From positions 31,646,367-31,710,366 of the forward strand of contig NC_092525.1 in assembly GCF_037038585.1 (NCBI RefSeq): DNA of 64,000 bases, read 5' to 3'. Under the pieces are notes generated by a model. The model searched no databases. It had not been told where the DNA came from and saw only the letters and a list, made by a program, of their open reading frames with translations. A program made the position numbers and the translations under genes. Source of the DNA: Patagioenas fasciata. Its lineage: Eukaryota; Chordata; Aves; Columbiformes; Columbidae. Of the stretch, positions 14,601 through 29,600 are shown piece by piece (within the stretch, counting starts at the first letter, position 1; each line of letters opens with the position of its first letter).

Positions 14601-17600
14601 CTCTCTAGACACTTTTTTTTTCCTCTGTAGACATTCAAGGATTCCTCAATGGTTTCAATTTTTCTTATGTGTTTCTCAGTATCAAGAACTGCCTATCCAA
14701 CAACAGCAAGGAACGACCTGTAACCTAAAGCCAGCATTTGGACAGGATTCTCACAAGTTGTTATTTTCGGAATTATTCAGCGGCCATAAACTGCAATAAC
14801 TACATACAGTAAGAATAGTGAGTTCACTCAAACAGTTCCTCATACGATGTACGTGCGTGACTTGTCATCTCCTAGAAGACCCAGAGCAGTTGTTGCACCT
14901 GGGAAAGTCTCATCACTAAGTGATGACAGTATACAAAAAATACTTTCTCAAAATGCAAGGGTAAACACAAGTGAATATGAATTTCTGCCAGGACACAGAC
15001 TCCAATTAGCGAAAACTGTTATGAAAAAGTCACCCAAGTTTTCATCCTTGGGTTTAAGTCTATGAGAATAAGAATCATCATCAATCTCAACAGAATGTTC
15101 ATAGCCCATACTGAAACCAAGACAGAAAAAAATACCACCATACACCACTAGCACTGTCTTCCTCATTGAACTTGTTTTTCCTTGGTCTCTCCTCCAAATA
15201 TCGAGAGCCACAGAACTACCAGATGACTCACTGTACTGTTTATACATCTACTAAACAATGGCACAATAAATCTCAGTTACAAGGAAATTATAAGCTAGAA
15301 ATTTCTATCAGAGAGATCAATATCTACCTTACAGGCTGCTAGCATTAAAATTCACTGGAACCCTAGTCCATCCCCAAGATCTCCTCTCTCAGAACTTGTC
15401 AGGAGCAAGCTGCAGGATAGATAATGCTTCTGGTGGTGAAAATTTTGCTTGACCTCAACCTCCCCTGGGACCTCAGGACTGTTTTACATGGGTAAAAACA
15501 GTGAATGTCCTCAAGAGCATCAATAGCTGCAGTCAAGTTGTTATCACAAGACAGTTCACTACTCACTAACAATAAATTTCCACCCCCCACACAAGGAATA
15601 CACAGGCAAGAAGATCAAAGAACTTCATGAACCGGTCTACTGGCAGAAAATCAGTCACCCACTTGTGTATGTGCTGTCCAGACGCTCGTTGGCAGCAGGC
15701 AGGAGTGCGTGCATGCGCTGTACAACACGTGTGCAGCAAGACTTGTGCTTCCCAAAACTGTCATACTTACTGCACGTGGACTGGCAGTCCAGTCATCTGA
15801 CAGAAGGGGTACTTGACATAACTCTTTCGTTTTTGAAAGACACTTTGAGAAAAATCAATAGTTTTACCCCAAAGAGTAAAATGCTGAACAGAGGTTTCCT
15901 ATTTTCAGTCAGATCCTGAAGTAATAATGTGGTGTCTCATCTTGCTAGCTGTGGAATGAACCTTTAAATATAATTAAGCAAAATGGCATTTGTTCATACT
16001 ATTTAAGGAAAACATCTGGATAGATCCGTGCAAATAAAACACATTTCCATTTTTAAACAGACAACGCAAAATAAATCAAAACTGGGTCATGAACTGGTGC
16101 TATGCATGCTTCAAACTTTCTTTTACCTCCTGAAGTTCTTCTACATCAGCTTTGGAAAAGTGGTATTTATTTCCTTCCTTTTAAGAAAAAATTCCTTCAG
16201 TTAAGTAATGGATTATTATGTGATGTGAATACACAACTGAATCAAACAAACAAACAGATGAAGAAATCAAAAAGGAAATGAGCAGCCTAGACAGAGAACA
16301 CTCATAGCCTCAGCTACGAACCTCATTACTGCATTTATGCCCAAGGATTCCTCAATGCTCTATCTGGCGACAACCTAGTTTGCTAATGACAAGATGATGG
16401 ACAGAGGAGCAACTATGAGTTTCAGTCTGACAAGGGGTAGGCAGCAGCTTCAGCTGAATCCCCAAAGGAATTCAAGACAGCAGATCACAGAGAACGCCAA
16501 GTTCACAAGAGTGTCTTATTTTAAATCTTGTTCTTGAAGCATTGTGTGCACCTTTCGGTAAAAATCCATCCTACTTTATTCTGAAGGATGTGCTTCTCTG
16601 TCATGTCATTGCTGCTGCTCTGCTTGTACGATACCTGAGCAGAAATTCCTACTGGATCTAGAAGATGTTTCACTGAGACCAACAGTAAGTAAATTGGGGA
16701 GCTAAGACAAAGGCTGGGTTACAGTCTCACCCAAAGGGACAAGAGCAGCTACGGAAAGGGTGTGCTCGAAGGACAGGAAGATCTGCTGCTTTCTCATGTT
16801 GTACTCAATGATCTCAATCAGATTTCTTAACACAATGTAGTGTAGCTCTTGCCAATTCAACATGAGAAATTAATTAGTAGCAGAGGCTTGGAGCTGGTTA
16901 AACACACACAAAGACATAGATATGGATAATGCACTTTGCAACAAACATGCTGATAGTGGAAAAATATCACCATGGTTCTTTTTGAATCTTAAAATTTAAG
17001 TCTTAGACCTTTTTAGTTTAAAGATCTGAAGGGTGATTTGGAACACAGGGAAGAAGGCAAAAAACAAGAAAGCAAATAAGCACACACCTAAAGATAATTT
17101 TCTGGTTTGGACTGGTAGAGAAGAAATTGGCTGTGATGAAAATAACTACTGATCTAATTCAGTCTGTAAATGAAAAATGGTCAATAATCATGACATTTCA
17201 TATTTGCCCATCATCTGATACAGTAATTTTAAGTAAGTGTTGAGATAAAAAAAAAAAAAAAATCCTTACCTCAGTTGTTTTGCATAGTTTTGCTCAATTT
17301 CTATCCTTTCTTTTACAAATTTTGCATATTTCTCCAAGAAATCAATGCCCCATTGCGTATGCTTGTCCAAGTTATCAAACTGATCCTTTAAAAACAAAGG
17401 GAAACAAAACCAGCCAGAATTAGTTAAGAATCACACCAGCACCAGAAATGACATAATTTATGAGTTGTGCTGTGGGGGAATGTGTGCTACTTGGATAGAA
17501 GTTTAAATTAAAGTTATTAATCAGTCACATGTATATGTACACACCAGCCATATACCAGAATGGTAAGCTTATATGCAGGCACTGGTTTAACTCCTTCTTT

Positions 17601-20600
17601 AAAAACTGCTCTAAATACTTGCATTTTAAGTTGTAGGTAGTCTTTGATCACTTACACAATGTAAATGTGGGGTTTTTCGCCCTAAAAATCCTTCAATTCA
17701 CAAGTGGATCTTTTCCACTGAGATTATGAAGACATAACCAAAGATCAGTGTTAGGTAAATAAAAGACTGTTCAACAAGAGAGATGTGTTTGGCATTTTTA
17801 AAAGACAAGAAGTTGTAATTCCATTGGATACAAATAATTACTCCCACTCTTACAATTACCCACTGAAAGAAAACTAATACAAATTATAGCTGCATGACTA
17901 AGTTGGGTGTAGTCTGCGTACGAAAAACATTTATTAAAGCAAGTCTATATACACAGAGTTCACTATCAGCTCTAGCAAGAGATTTCAAAGAAAGCAAACT
18001 TGTCCTTAGCCATTCAGAAATTTATAGCAAAACAAAGGCACAAAACAATTAAGTGCAACAGTTGAAAATAAACCAGGCTTCCAAAGAAAGTTGGAGATTT
18101 TTAATACATTAAATAATCTTCAGAACCAATCTTCCACTGTATTCTGTACTGATCAATAAGCGGAGGATATGCTAATGAGAACAAGTTGAAAATTAAAAAA
18201 CTAGTGGAACAAAGGTAAAAAATAGAGTCTAGCCCATTTTTTTAGTCTAGTGCATATTTGTATTTTATGCTAAAAAATCTGCCACGGTGGAAAAACCAAG
18301 GTTTTTCAGCTTACAACAGCATTTACAGTAAATTTTTCTTAACAGTTACTTACTAATCCAAAAAGACAAGCAACTGCAACATCAAAGTTTGTGCCCTGTA
18401 TACGCTGAATTCAAATACATTGCACAGTAAATTTAAAAAATGAAAAAAAAAAAAAAGGTAAAGAAAGCATTTTTAGGCAAAGGCTATTTAACCTGCACAA
18501 AAAACTGTGAGCGGTGCTTATCAGAAGCTGTGTCTTGCAGATTCAGTAACTTGTCTGAACCTTGTGAATTATGTCGACCTTTAGTATTAGCAATTTAAGT
18601 TCACTTTCAACATGCAGTGGAGTGATCTCAAGTTAAATCAAAAAATACCATTAAATGCTGTTGGGCTTAAGACTCAAGGAAAATATATTCACCAAAGGAG
18701 ATACTGAAGACAACACAACTATATACAACCTACAAGAATACTAAAAAATAACTTAATGAGCTTAAGGTTGCTCTCAAATCTTGCCTCGCAGCTGTTAGTA
18801 TCCTACATCATGGGCTAACAGCCATGGCCATTAGTGCCTCCAACACTTCAATCCAATAGCACACAATGGCACCCAAGGCACCCCTCCTGTTCCCCACCAG
18901 CCGTGTGCTCTTGCCTCTGCACCACTCCATCAACACCGCTGCCACCTTGCCTCACCTGTTTCACCAGAGAGACCACCAACAGGAGTGGGAATAACAACAG
19001 ATTTTAATATATCTGGGAAACCATAGCCTATATCTCATATTGTTCTGATGCGTTCACCTTGCACCAGCTGGACATCTCCACACTAAGTATCTTTGCTGGT
19101 TTTAGAAAAGCTGCATATGAATTGTTTGTTTGTGGGAAGAGGGAGACAGCTATCATACTGCAGAGTCAAACCACCGGTGCGTATATACATAAAAATACAT
19201 CATTAATCTCAAGAAGCCTTTCTTTTTAATATTCTACTCAGTTCTGTAATTACTCTGACAACATTAACCTGGCATTCAAAAGAAGTTTCCAAAAGGTGTT
19301 TTTTGCCTGAAGCCAACATCCAGTACCATTAAGAAGCAACTTCCCCCAGTGCACAGCCAAACAAAGCCTCTGCTGTCCTACTTAGGCTCTTCAGCCCACA
19401 AAGCTCCCCTTTGCCGCTAAGGTTTCATTAGCATTACGGAACACCACATTACTTATGTTTCCAAACATGTAACCAGAAAGGATGGCTTTCCAAACATTTT
19501 GTTCCAACAAAAAAGGACTCTACTGGTCGAAATTCCTTCTCTGCTACTAATACAAAACTGGAATGGAAAAAAATGAGTACACTTGACATGCTATTTTCCC
19601 CTCATGCTTTACTACAAGTGCTTCATCCCTTACCGAGTGCCAAAATCTCTTGCCTTCCTCAATTCCTCTTCATGTAATCCTAGAATCAGTATGCTCTGGG
19701 CAAAGATTATCCCAGAGTCTCTCAAGGGAAGAAAGAATTTGCTTTCTCCCTTATGAGAAAACATGCACAGAACATACACAGAACAACCTGAGTGGAGTAA
19801 ATCCTGTGTAAGAAAAGTAATAAAACTCATTAGCTATCCTCACCACTCTGCAGACTTTTACATTAGCCCAGCTCCTCCACCATTACTGACATCTATGAAA
19901 CTACTTATGGATGCGTTCATGATCTCCTAGACAAGGAATGGCTGACCTAATTTAGTGGGCCACTAGTCCACATTTACTGGAATTTAAAAAAACAACCCAT
20001 ATATTCGCTATGAATGACCAAAGTTGGACGCCTAAAAAAGAACAAACCCACAAACAAAAAGTCAGCAAAAACTACAGATGATTTGTAGATTTGTATTCAA
20101 AATGAAAACACTATAATAAATTCTCATGTAAAAACTGATTATCTGCATTACACTGGACATGCTGATGATGCCTCTTTAGTCATGGATGTAGAACAGAGCT
20201 CTCAATTTACAAAGAAAAATACATTAAGCAAACACAGCTTCACAATTTTCAAATTCTCTATAAACAATAAACCAATGAATGAGAGTCTGCAGTCACAAAA
20301 ATCACCTTACGCTGCTCAATAATGACACTGAGATAAATGAGCAAAAGATAAAAGCAACATCAATGAATACAGAGAAGGGAATGGACTTCCCAGAAAAGCT
20401 TGTAGAGATGAGTCACAAATTTACTCATGGTCCTTTTAACTTCTCTCCAGAGGGACCCATGTTTGAGCTCTTGGTCTTGATTCAGCAAAAAGTTTCCTTT
20501 TCATCCAAAAAACACAAGGAGAAAAATCTTCCACACTGCTACAAAGGAAATCAAATTAATGCACTGAGACACAAGCCAATTGATATGTTGAACGGGAAAA

Positions 20601-23600
20601 AAAAATATATATATATATAAACGGAAAAATCAGGCAGTACTGTACAGATGAGAAAATGGCCCAAAGGGTTGCAATAAAATTTAAGCCTGGAATTTCAAAA
20701 GAAATACATCATTGTATTAATTTGGCTGACTCCTTTATAAGAAATGTGAAAACTGTGAGCAAAAGGCAATTTTTTTAAAAAGCACATCCCACAATATCTA
20801 CCTTGATGGCAAAGTATGTTCTCAACAATATTTCAAGGCAAATATATATTGCTGTTTGTCTAGTAACTCCCCACACTTCTTAGCAGCTGAGCAGGCATTT
20901 TTTGTAAAAAACTTTATTAAAACTGCAGTTGACTATCATTAAACTGATTAATGACAACTAATGCATGGTGACCCTAAGTAGAGACTGCCCACTCAAAAGC
21001 TGGAATGTAGTTCAAAGTCTCTACATGCTAAACAAACAAATCTGACACTTCACCAAAAAAATCTGTAGTAGGTCAACACAGACTATTCCAAAAGAAATGT
21101 TACCTCCCTAAATTCTACTTCCAGATTATTTACTGGAACCACAGATCAATGTTATGAAGTTCTAAAGTTATCAGGTTTTTGTAGATAGCAGTAAGACCTA
21201 CAATAGCTGAAGCATCAAATCAAGGAGCCGAGCTGAATGAAATTTGCACCAAAGACAAAACACCCTTTCCTAGGTTAAACCATCTGTTCTCCCCCTCTTA
21301 CAGATACCTGTTCCCCCCCCACCCCAAACAAGCCTCAAGAACCAATAATGAAAAAGAAAACAAACCACCAAAACACAAAACCACCAACTCACCTACACAG
21401 AGAACCTCTTCTGAGGGATAAGCGAGAACGTTCCAGCACAAATACCAAACCTTTAGTCTTCCTAAAGCTATCAGCAGCTAGTCCACACACTATTTTATAC
21501 AGTGGTTACAAGTACAAGGCATTAAACCAGACTGAAACTTTAAAGGGTTAGTGTTCAGCTTTCATCAACTTTGGAAAGCATTTCTACTTGCATTAAAAGC
21601 TGAGACTGTGTCATCAAATTATGTAAAAAAGTTTTACTGATTCCTTTACAATAAAATCCAGTTTACTGCATCAACGTTAAATTGCTGATTAGTTTCCATT
21701 TCACTGACCTCCATTTTGGCCATCTCCAGACAACACAGTTGAAAGCCTTAAGAAACCTCTTAAACACAGAACTACATCTACATACAAGTTTAAGCAAACT
21801 AAATTACTGAAATCTGCACTATCTTTAAAATATATTCTTTAATAAAACATTTCATTTTCAATCATGACACTTTGCATTAATTATGCTACCATCATTTTAT
21901 TCTCTTTTGACTCAATTGTACATCATTATTTCCATACTTTCATCTGACTGTAACTTTAGTCTGCACTTACCCAAGTGATCTGATTTGCACTTTCGAAGCA
22001 CTGGCACAAGATCAGCTTCTTTCCCCAATTCTTGGTTCTCCAGGCTGCATAGCTTGGCCAGTCTAAACTTCCAGTTTAGTCAGTGGGAGATTAAAAACTC
22101 AATCCCATATTTTGCTCTCTAAATTCTTAACACTTACGCAGTCCAGTGTAAGGGAACACATACTACAGCCTAACAGCATTCCACCAATAGTGTTCAGAGC
22201 ATGGAAAAGCAGGAATTGGGTCTTGTTCAGGGAAAAACCCAGAACATTTGGCATCAAAAAAGCCTCAGTGCATTTGTGGATAGAAATGTTGCATTTTATT
22301 ATCACTTTAGGAAAAGTAACAAATTACTTGACCACACAAGCGCAAGTCCACAGTAATCCAACTAAGAACATGTGGCTAATGATGTAACTCTACACTGATC
22401 ATAGCAGTTCTTGTTTATTCAATTAAAGCCCATGAGGGTTTCTCAAATGAACCTGAATTATGGATAAATTAAAATGATAGGTTAAATTCCACGTGATGTC
22501 TTTGCTTCCTGAGTCAGCAGTACTCAACTCCTTTCAGTAAATTAAATATTTTAAGTTACAAAACATTATAAAAGCAACTGCTTCGCATATTAAGATATGT
22601 GAAGTATGAAACTCTTATCCTGAAATATCTGAAGTGTTTCTATGAAATATTTTGCAGCTTGCTTTTTTCTGTTTTTGTGGTGAGTGGGGTTTTGTGGTGG
22701 TTTTTTGTTTGTCTGGGGATTGGGGTGTTTGTTTTAATATAGATCAAGGCCTTGAACTAAGTTCAAACAATTCAACATTTTACAAGAATGAGTTGACTCC
22801 AGGTAAATTTATTTATTTTAAAAATAACTTGCAATGTTTGTGCAAAGAACTACTTGATGTGCTACATTTAAAATTATAAGAAACATAATCAGAAATAAAC
22901 ATAAATAACAAGAAGTTACCAGTAAAATATACTATACCTTGGCCTATTTGTCTTCACAACAAATTAATTATAAAATTGTATTTTAATTAGACTATGTTAC
23001 GCAAATCTACTTCTGAGAATATATTTCAGTTTTTTCTGATCTTTGAAAGCTCTTCAGTGCCTAATTGTTTTTTTTTTTTTCCTACTTTTGTCTCTATGCA
23101 TTCCTGCTTCCTATCCCAGAAGAATAGCTCTTCTATTTTACTGTCTGAACTGATTATCACTCTTCTCTCTTCCAGCCTGCATGCTTTTGTAATTACCAAT
23201 TTGGTCTTCCTCTTTTTCTTGCAACTGTAATGTGCTTCTATTAACAGGCAGACAAGAGCTGCTTCCAGCTAAACAGTACTTTATTTTTTTAAAACATCCT
23301 GTTAGTTTTAAATCTAAAAGCTAGAAAAGAACTGTTTCTATACCAAGAACTAAATAGAAAGTGTCTTGCTTTCCTGCTTTCTGTCTGTTCTGGATTGTAG
23401 CTTCCAGACTAACCTACAAATTATACCCCATTCATCTCTGAAAACAATGTAAGTATTAAAGAGAGTGGAAAAAATGTGGCTGTTAGCAAACTTAAAGGCT
23501 AAGCATTCTGTAGACTAAAAGATTTAATATCAATGAGAAGGTTCTGAGCAGCAACACCAAAAGCCATAGCTACACTGGAAACAAAGCAGAGGTGTTCACA

Positions 23601-26600
23601 GATTAAGTTGAAAAAAAAAAAGTCACAGGTATATGCCATGCTGTATGATAATATATACAGCAATCAGGTTTCTGAAGTGAAGCTAGAAACAGAGAGCCAC
23701 AACTGAGGAAAAGAAATACTAAGTTTATGCTTTTCTCTTTAAAGATCTCCTCAGAGCAGCAGCAAGGGATGGAAAGTCAGGTGTGGCAGGAGGGCAGGTC
23801 TGGTTTGGCGGCTAGCAACTTCACAGCTGGGACAGCAAAGTGCAGGAATCTATCACAGACTGAACAGGAATAGAAACGTTTGTGACTGCTTTTGGGATGA
23901 GCTGCCAGAATCAACAGAGTAAAGTTCTGCATCAGATCAGGTGAAAGACATTAAGGACGGGCATTAGAGATGACAGCTGTGCACTCCAGTTCACTCATAC
24001 CACTGAATGGATCAGCTGGACTAACAAGATTTTAAACAGCATTCCTTCTACCAGCGGAGCAAATTCGTTGAAACAGTTCCCAGCTGGGACACTGAACACC
24101 AAAGTTCAGACAAGAGAGGAAAGGAATATGCTGCCCCAGGGGGTATCTCAACAACCACTCCTATTGGTCCCGTTTATTAATTGTCTCCAGAATTCTTCAC
24201 TTACTGAATGGGCATCTTCATATGAACTGAAACAGTGTATTCACCTCACTGTAACAGGAGGCAAACAAGTTTACCTATGGATCTGCTTTCCTTTTCTCTC
24301 AGGGGACTCTCACTCACGGCCTGCCCCACTCTGCACCTTCTCCTCCTCAGAAAGTTCTACCAAGTGGCACACCGCAGCCACAGCAGGGCTCCGGGCACCC
24401 TTCACAGCCTCTTCACATCCTGCTTTTTAACAAACCACCAGGGTATGGATCAGCTTTAATTTAACATCTTTAACTACAAGTTAGCAAGGAAGTAAGATAC
24501 TCTATCCCAAGCAAACAGAATGGACTTTCTTACCACCACCCTGGAGAAAAATATAAACACACACACATCTAAAGCAGGTATCACTAATCGTACATCCCTG
24601 CTTGTAGAATACAAACATACCAGGAAATCCTACTTTGCAAACTGGATCAGAATCCATTCACTTAACTCTCAAATAGCCCCTTAATCTCATTAAACTTTTA
24701 ATTAGGAGGAAATTTGTTTAACTAAACAACTTTTGATTTTAAAAGATTAACCAGATTTTTTTCATATATGCTTTTTAAAAAGATGTGTAAAATACCTGAG
24801 TCCTATTTGCATTTGAACAAAAGCTTAATTCTGAAGCACTAATTCTCCACTTAGTTTTACTTTACGCTTAATTCCTACTTTAACAAACATCAGACCATTT
24901 TTAAACAGTTCTGAGCAAGATAACAGCAGATCACAAATCATACGTTTTCAAGTATTACTGGATTACAATAGTTGACACTTGAACACAATGACAGCATTAC
25001 ACTTGCCTTGTACATACAAAGGATAACTATGTCCATTCCCCTGAACAACAAAAAAATCTTATTTTCACCATAGCCAAGCCAGAAAGCAAGGACTTGCTGA
25101 GTCTTCTGAGTGGCTGAATGCTGTTAACAAACAGACAGAAGCATAAACAGATTTTAGTCCCAGTTATGTCACTTGCAAAAGGAGCCAGAAGACTTCAAGT
25201 TAAACCATTAATGAAGTGCGAAATGACGCATCACAGTGAAAAAAGTATTAGCGTCTGTACAATGCTTAGAGATGCTGTTGCTCATTCTAAGAAATAACTG
25301 GAGAAAACCCTGTCTTTACAGGGACCCTGGAATAACATGGAGTGTAAGGCAGTGGGGTTATCCAGTGAAGCAGCAGAATGCTTAATGGTCACACAAGGCC
25401 TCGTAGGAAGCAGAAGTTCTGTACAAAACCAGCACATTTACTGCATGATTAATGTTCACCTGCAGAAAATCTGCAAGAACAAAGTATGTGGCTTGGAAAA
25501 CAACGCTGGAAGTTGTTTATTTTGGGAAAATTATTTAAAGGATCATTTCATATTCCAGTTTGAAAAGATGTTTTGGTTTGACATGGTTTGACACTCAGCG
25601 TACAAGTTGAATATCTTAGTGTATGACTAGGCAATCCCTTGGTGAAGTTCTGAAAACTTTAAAATGTTTTAAATGCCTCTCTAGACATTAAAGACACTTC
25701 CACAATATTATTAAAAATGCATCCACGGGAAACAGAATGGGCAAGCAGCCCTGACACTCTCTAGTTCTTGCACATGTGACTCAACAATCTATTTTTGCAT
25801 TCCAGAGGATCTGTTTTCTAAAAACTTGCAGAAACAGGAAACAGACCCTAGCTACTGCCAGCTTCTCCAGAGAAGGGTTAAGCGCCTGCTCTGGCCAGTC
25901 TGGTACAGCATCCAACAGGCAGAGTACGCACTGCTTGCATACTTGGCTTTTTTCCTCTCCATACACTAGGGGAGTGAAAAGAAGGGAGTGATATTGCTGT
26001 TACAAAGCTAAATGTTCCTGGAGAGCAGTAGCTTACTACCCTGGAGGTGTAATGACAAAGGGAGAGCTACAGAGAAGACAACAGCAGAAAGATAAAGGTT
26101 TTGCAAATGGAATACTCCAGAACACCTAAATGCCCTACATGACAAATCGGGAAGAAAACAAATTCCACAAGGTTTGCTGTGCATTCTGTTGCAATAAGCC
26201 TGTGTCCAGTGCTTTGCAGGACACAGTCATTGTTTATCAAGTTACATCTCCACCCCTTTACAGGTACATGCACAACTCTGCATGTCCAGTCGCACTACCG
26301 TGAAACACAGATTACACTCCACTATTTTTAGTGAAAGTTTAACTGCACTGAAATGTGACATAAATAAAATAACTACTAGTTTGCATATAACTTAGTCAGA
26401 GTCTATACTATAGACCATATTATAGTTCAGAACTATGACTGCCATAAGTCTGAACTCACCAAAAAGCCAGGATGACTGTGATAGCAAGTGACACAAATTT
26501 AGAAGGAGGAAGTACTTTCTGACAGCTGGGGGAGGTGAAAAAGAAGGGAGAGTATCAACTTCCCTGGCATCCAAATATCACTTCCTTGTATTTATCTGTT

Positions 26601-29600
26601 CAGCTCTTAAGCAGACCATTCTGAGGATATCATTCTTAACTGACTTTAAAACGGTGTTTAACAAGTAGGGTGCACAAATCCCACGTAGAAGAGCCAATCT
26701 GGTGTGTTTCACATTTGAGGATTTCATGTCAGAGGATGCACATTTAAGCCTTATCTCAGGGGAATAAGTGGAAAGCGGAAAAACTTGTTTGGTGTGGGTT
26801 GAATCATGCTGTTTGTCATTCTGACAATTAGTACAAACATATTATAAAAATATCTATACAGAATCCCAGCACTGAGCATCAGCAGCACAACTTCACTGTT
26901 TCAAACCACAGAGAGCAAGGTATATCCATTATAACTTTCCTCACACATATTCTAAATAATGTGCACCTTTATTAAATATTAAACTCAAGTCAACGCATCC
27001 TTAAACAAAATGTCTTTCATGGCACTACTTCTAAACAGTAACTTGAGTAAACAATGAACTCATAAAACTTATAGCACAGGAATAAAACAAACATATCCTG
27101 GTGTTCACTTTTAGATTACTTCTCACAATTGGTGTAATTAAAATACACAGTAAATCTATAGGAACTTGGTACTGTAATAACACATATTGATCTTCTGGTA
27201 AATGTGAATCTTTTACCTTAAACAAAGACATAGAGATCCAGACAAAATCTCCTTATTTAGTATAGCTTTGATGAGTTGTTTCAACTACTCTCACTGTTCC
27301 TAATGGAGGTACACTGTAATACTGGGAATGCAACTGCTACTTCCTAGTGCTATTATCAGCTCCCATCGGATAGATTTAAGATGAAGCCATGTACCTTACA
27401 CGTGTTGTTACTGGTATTCAAAAGATACAACTGTACTATACAGATCATCAACAAGTATTTGCTCTTCTAAATCACTCAGAGTCAGATATCCATAAAGAGG
27501 TATTCTGATCAGCTCGATTTTATTGAACTGAATGATTTGCCTTTTATTCTTTGGGAAAGCCTGCTAATATTAACTGAATTAATTGCCACAGACTGTTCTG
27601 AGCACACACACTTCCCATTAAATGGGAGCAGGTGCTGTTCAATACTTCGGAGGATCAGAGATCACTGGGGACTGGCTAAGTAAACAGCTACAGAGCTGGA
27701 AGGCTCGTCTGTTAACTGATTGACTGTCTGCTGTTTGGTTTTGTCAATTTAATGGACATGGGGATTTTTCTGCAAAAAGTCCTAATCTAAGGTGAACTTC
27801 CCTTTTCAGTGTTACCTGTGAATATCTTAGTGTTCAAGAGAAAAAATATACAAGCCACATCTTTTACCCTTCATTAATATCTTGCCAACAACAGTAAATA
27901 CTTTGCAAACTCAATTATAAAAACAGACCCATATACTTAACAGTAAAGTAACATAGCAGTAAATTAGAGCTTTCCCATCTTCTTCCAAACATTATTTCAG
28001 GTAAAGATAACACGGGGGGGAGGGGAAAACAAAACAATCAAAACCAAACAAAATCACAAAACAATACAAACACATAAAAATCATTCTCTATTTACAATGC
28101 AATCTACTGCACTCACTATTTTCAAAGCAAAATTTGCAGTAACATTAATGTAACTGAATAAAGAATTTAAATTAAAATCAGATGTTATTACTGGTATCTT
28201 CATAAAAATTCAATTTTTCAAGGTTTTGTGATTCAGATAGCTTATCATTAAAATGTAACACAATTGTGCTCTGTGTCAGTTTGCCTCAGTTTTTAAGATA
28301 TAAGCCTAGAAATAAAAAATCCTAGAAATATAAAGTCATCTCATACTTCACCACAGACTTCATAAAATTTCTTTTTCTAGTAGAAACATACTTTTTTAGC
28401 AAGATCAAATAAAACAAACACCTATTGTTCCCCATCCAGGTTAACAAGGTATTTTTCCTGCCCAAATACCTTAAATTACAAAGGAAATTATCATAGCGAT
28501 GTAATTTAACCATAAGCATATGCACTTCCATTTAAAAAGTTACATTTTTAAAGCAGTTTTAAAAGAACCCTATTACAGCATATTTGGTCACTGAAATTCA
28601 TACACAAAAGCTGAATACAAACCCCCACATTTTTAAATTGTCACAGCTCCATTTCTCCTTTCCAAGACACATACAAAAGCCCAAACTCAAACCAGCTCCA
28701 TTTCATACTGTTTCTTTAATCCAGCACAGTAATTACATCCATATTACAAAAGACAACAGGCTCCATAAATATAATCCACACCACTGCAGGAGTTCGATAC
28801 TGAAAACAAGTAATTGTATAGCATAATCAGCACAGATATTTCTGAAGCAGACAAATAGTATTCAGGACAGAAGTAAAAACGGAACAGGGTCACATCTGGC
28901 AATAGGAGGCACTAGCCTGCCTCCATTTCTTTTTGAAGAGACAAATTTTTTTTGAGAGCAAATCCAGCAGTCAATGTAGAAATGAAAAGGTCCTTCAGCA
29001 GGAGCCTACCTTTTGCAGTTACTTCCTTTCTGACCGAACTAATAAAAATAAGGGGTATTCACACTGAAATAGTGATCAGAAAGGTACAAACAAGCATCCA
29101 ATCTGGGTACCTTATCTGTGACTGGAACAGAAGCATCTTGGCTACTTCTTCCTTTTCAGAACTTCTAAGGACCAGTTTTTAATAACCTTCTAATCTATTT
29201 TTTTCATCTGTCCATCCACTGCTTCCCTTTTAATTCCTTCTTTAAGCCTCTTTTGCACAATTTACCCTACTGACGTAACTTCACTTAATAAGCAGATACC
29301 AAGAACCTCCTCTCTGTCCTAATCAATAATTAGTTTGGAAAACCAATTTAACAGCAACATTTTAAGCACTATGCATCTTGCTGCATTGGTGACAGCCACA
29401 GAAAGACTGCTACTGTAGTAAATAATTATTAGGTCTCTTTCCTAGTGACTTTTCATTATTACCAAATCAGAAATAATAGAGAGCCAAACAGTAAAAAAGT
29501 GTTTGGCAGTTTACTGGAGATGTGGTTCAAAATTCAATTGCAGATCAGCACAGTAAGTCACTATGATTCATAGTATTTCCCTTTCAAAATCCAGTTCTAA

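Larger units (their letters stand above)
9307..17269 (-). other. FNBP1L: FNBP1L intron 2
   Basis: About 8 kb of AT-rich intron. It holds an AC-rich low-complexity tract (10876-10948) and an unexplained open frame (12872-13126). No CR1 or LTR copy was recognised and no additional F-BAR exon is needed, since exons 2 and 3 join in phase. Confidence 0.82.

Noticed and set aside
20279..20620. 113-codon plus-strand open frame in intron 1
   Set aside because: Lys-rich, no domain, ends in an (AT)n microsatellite; probably chance.
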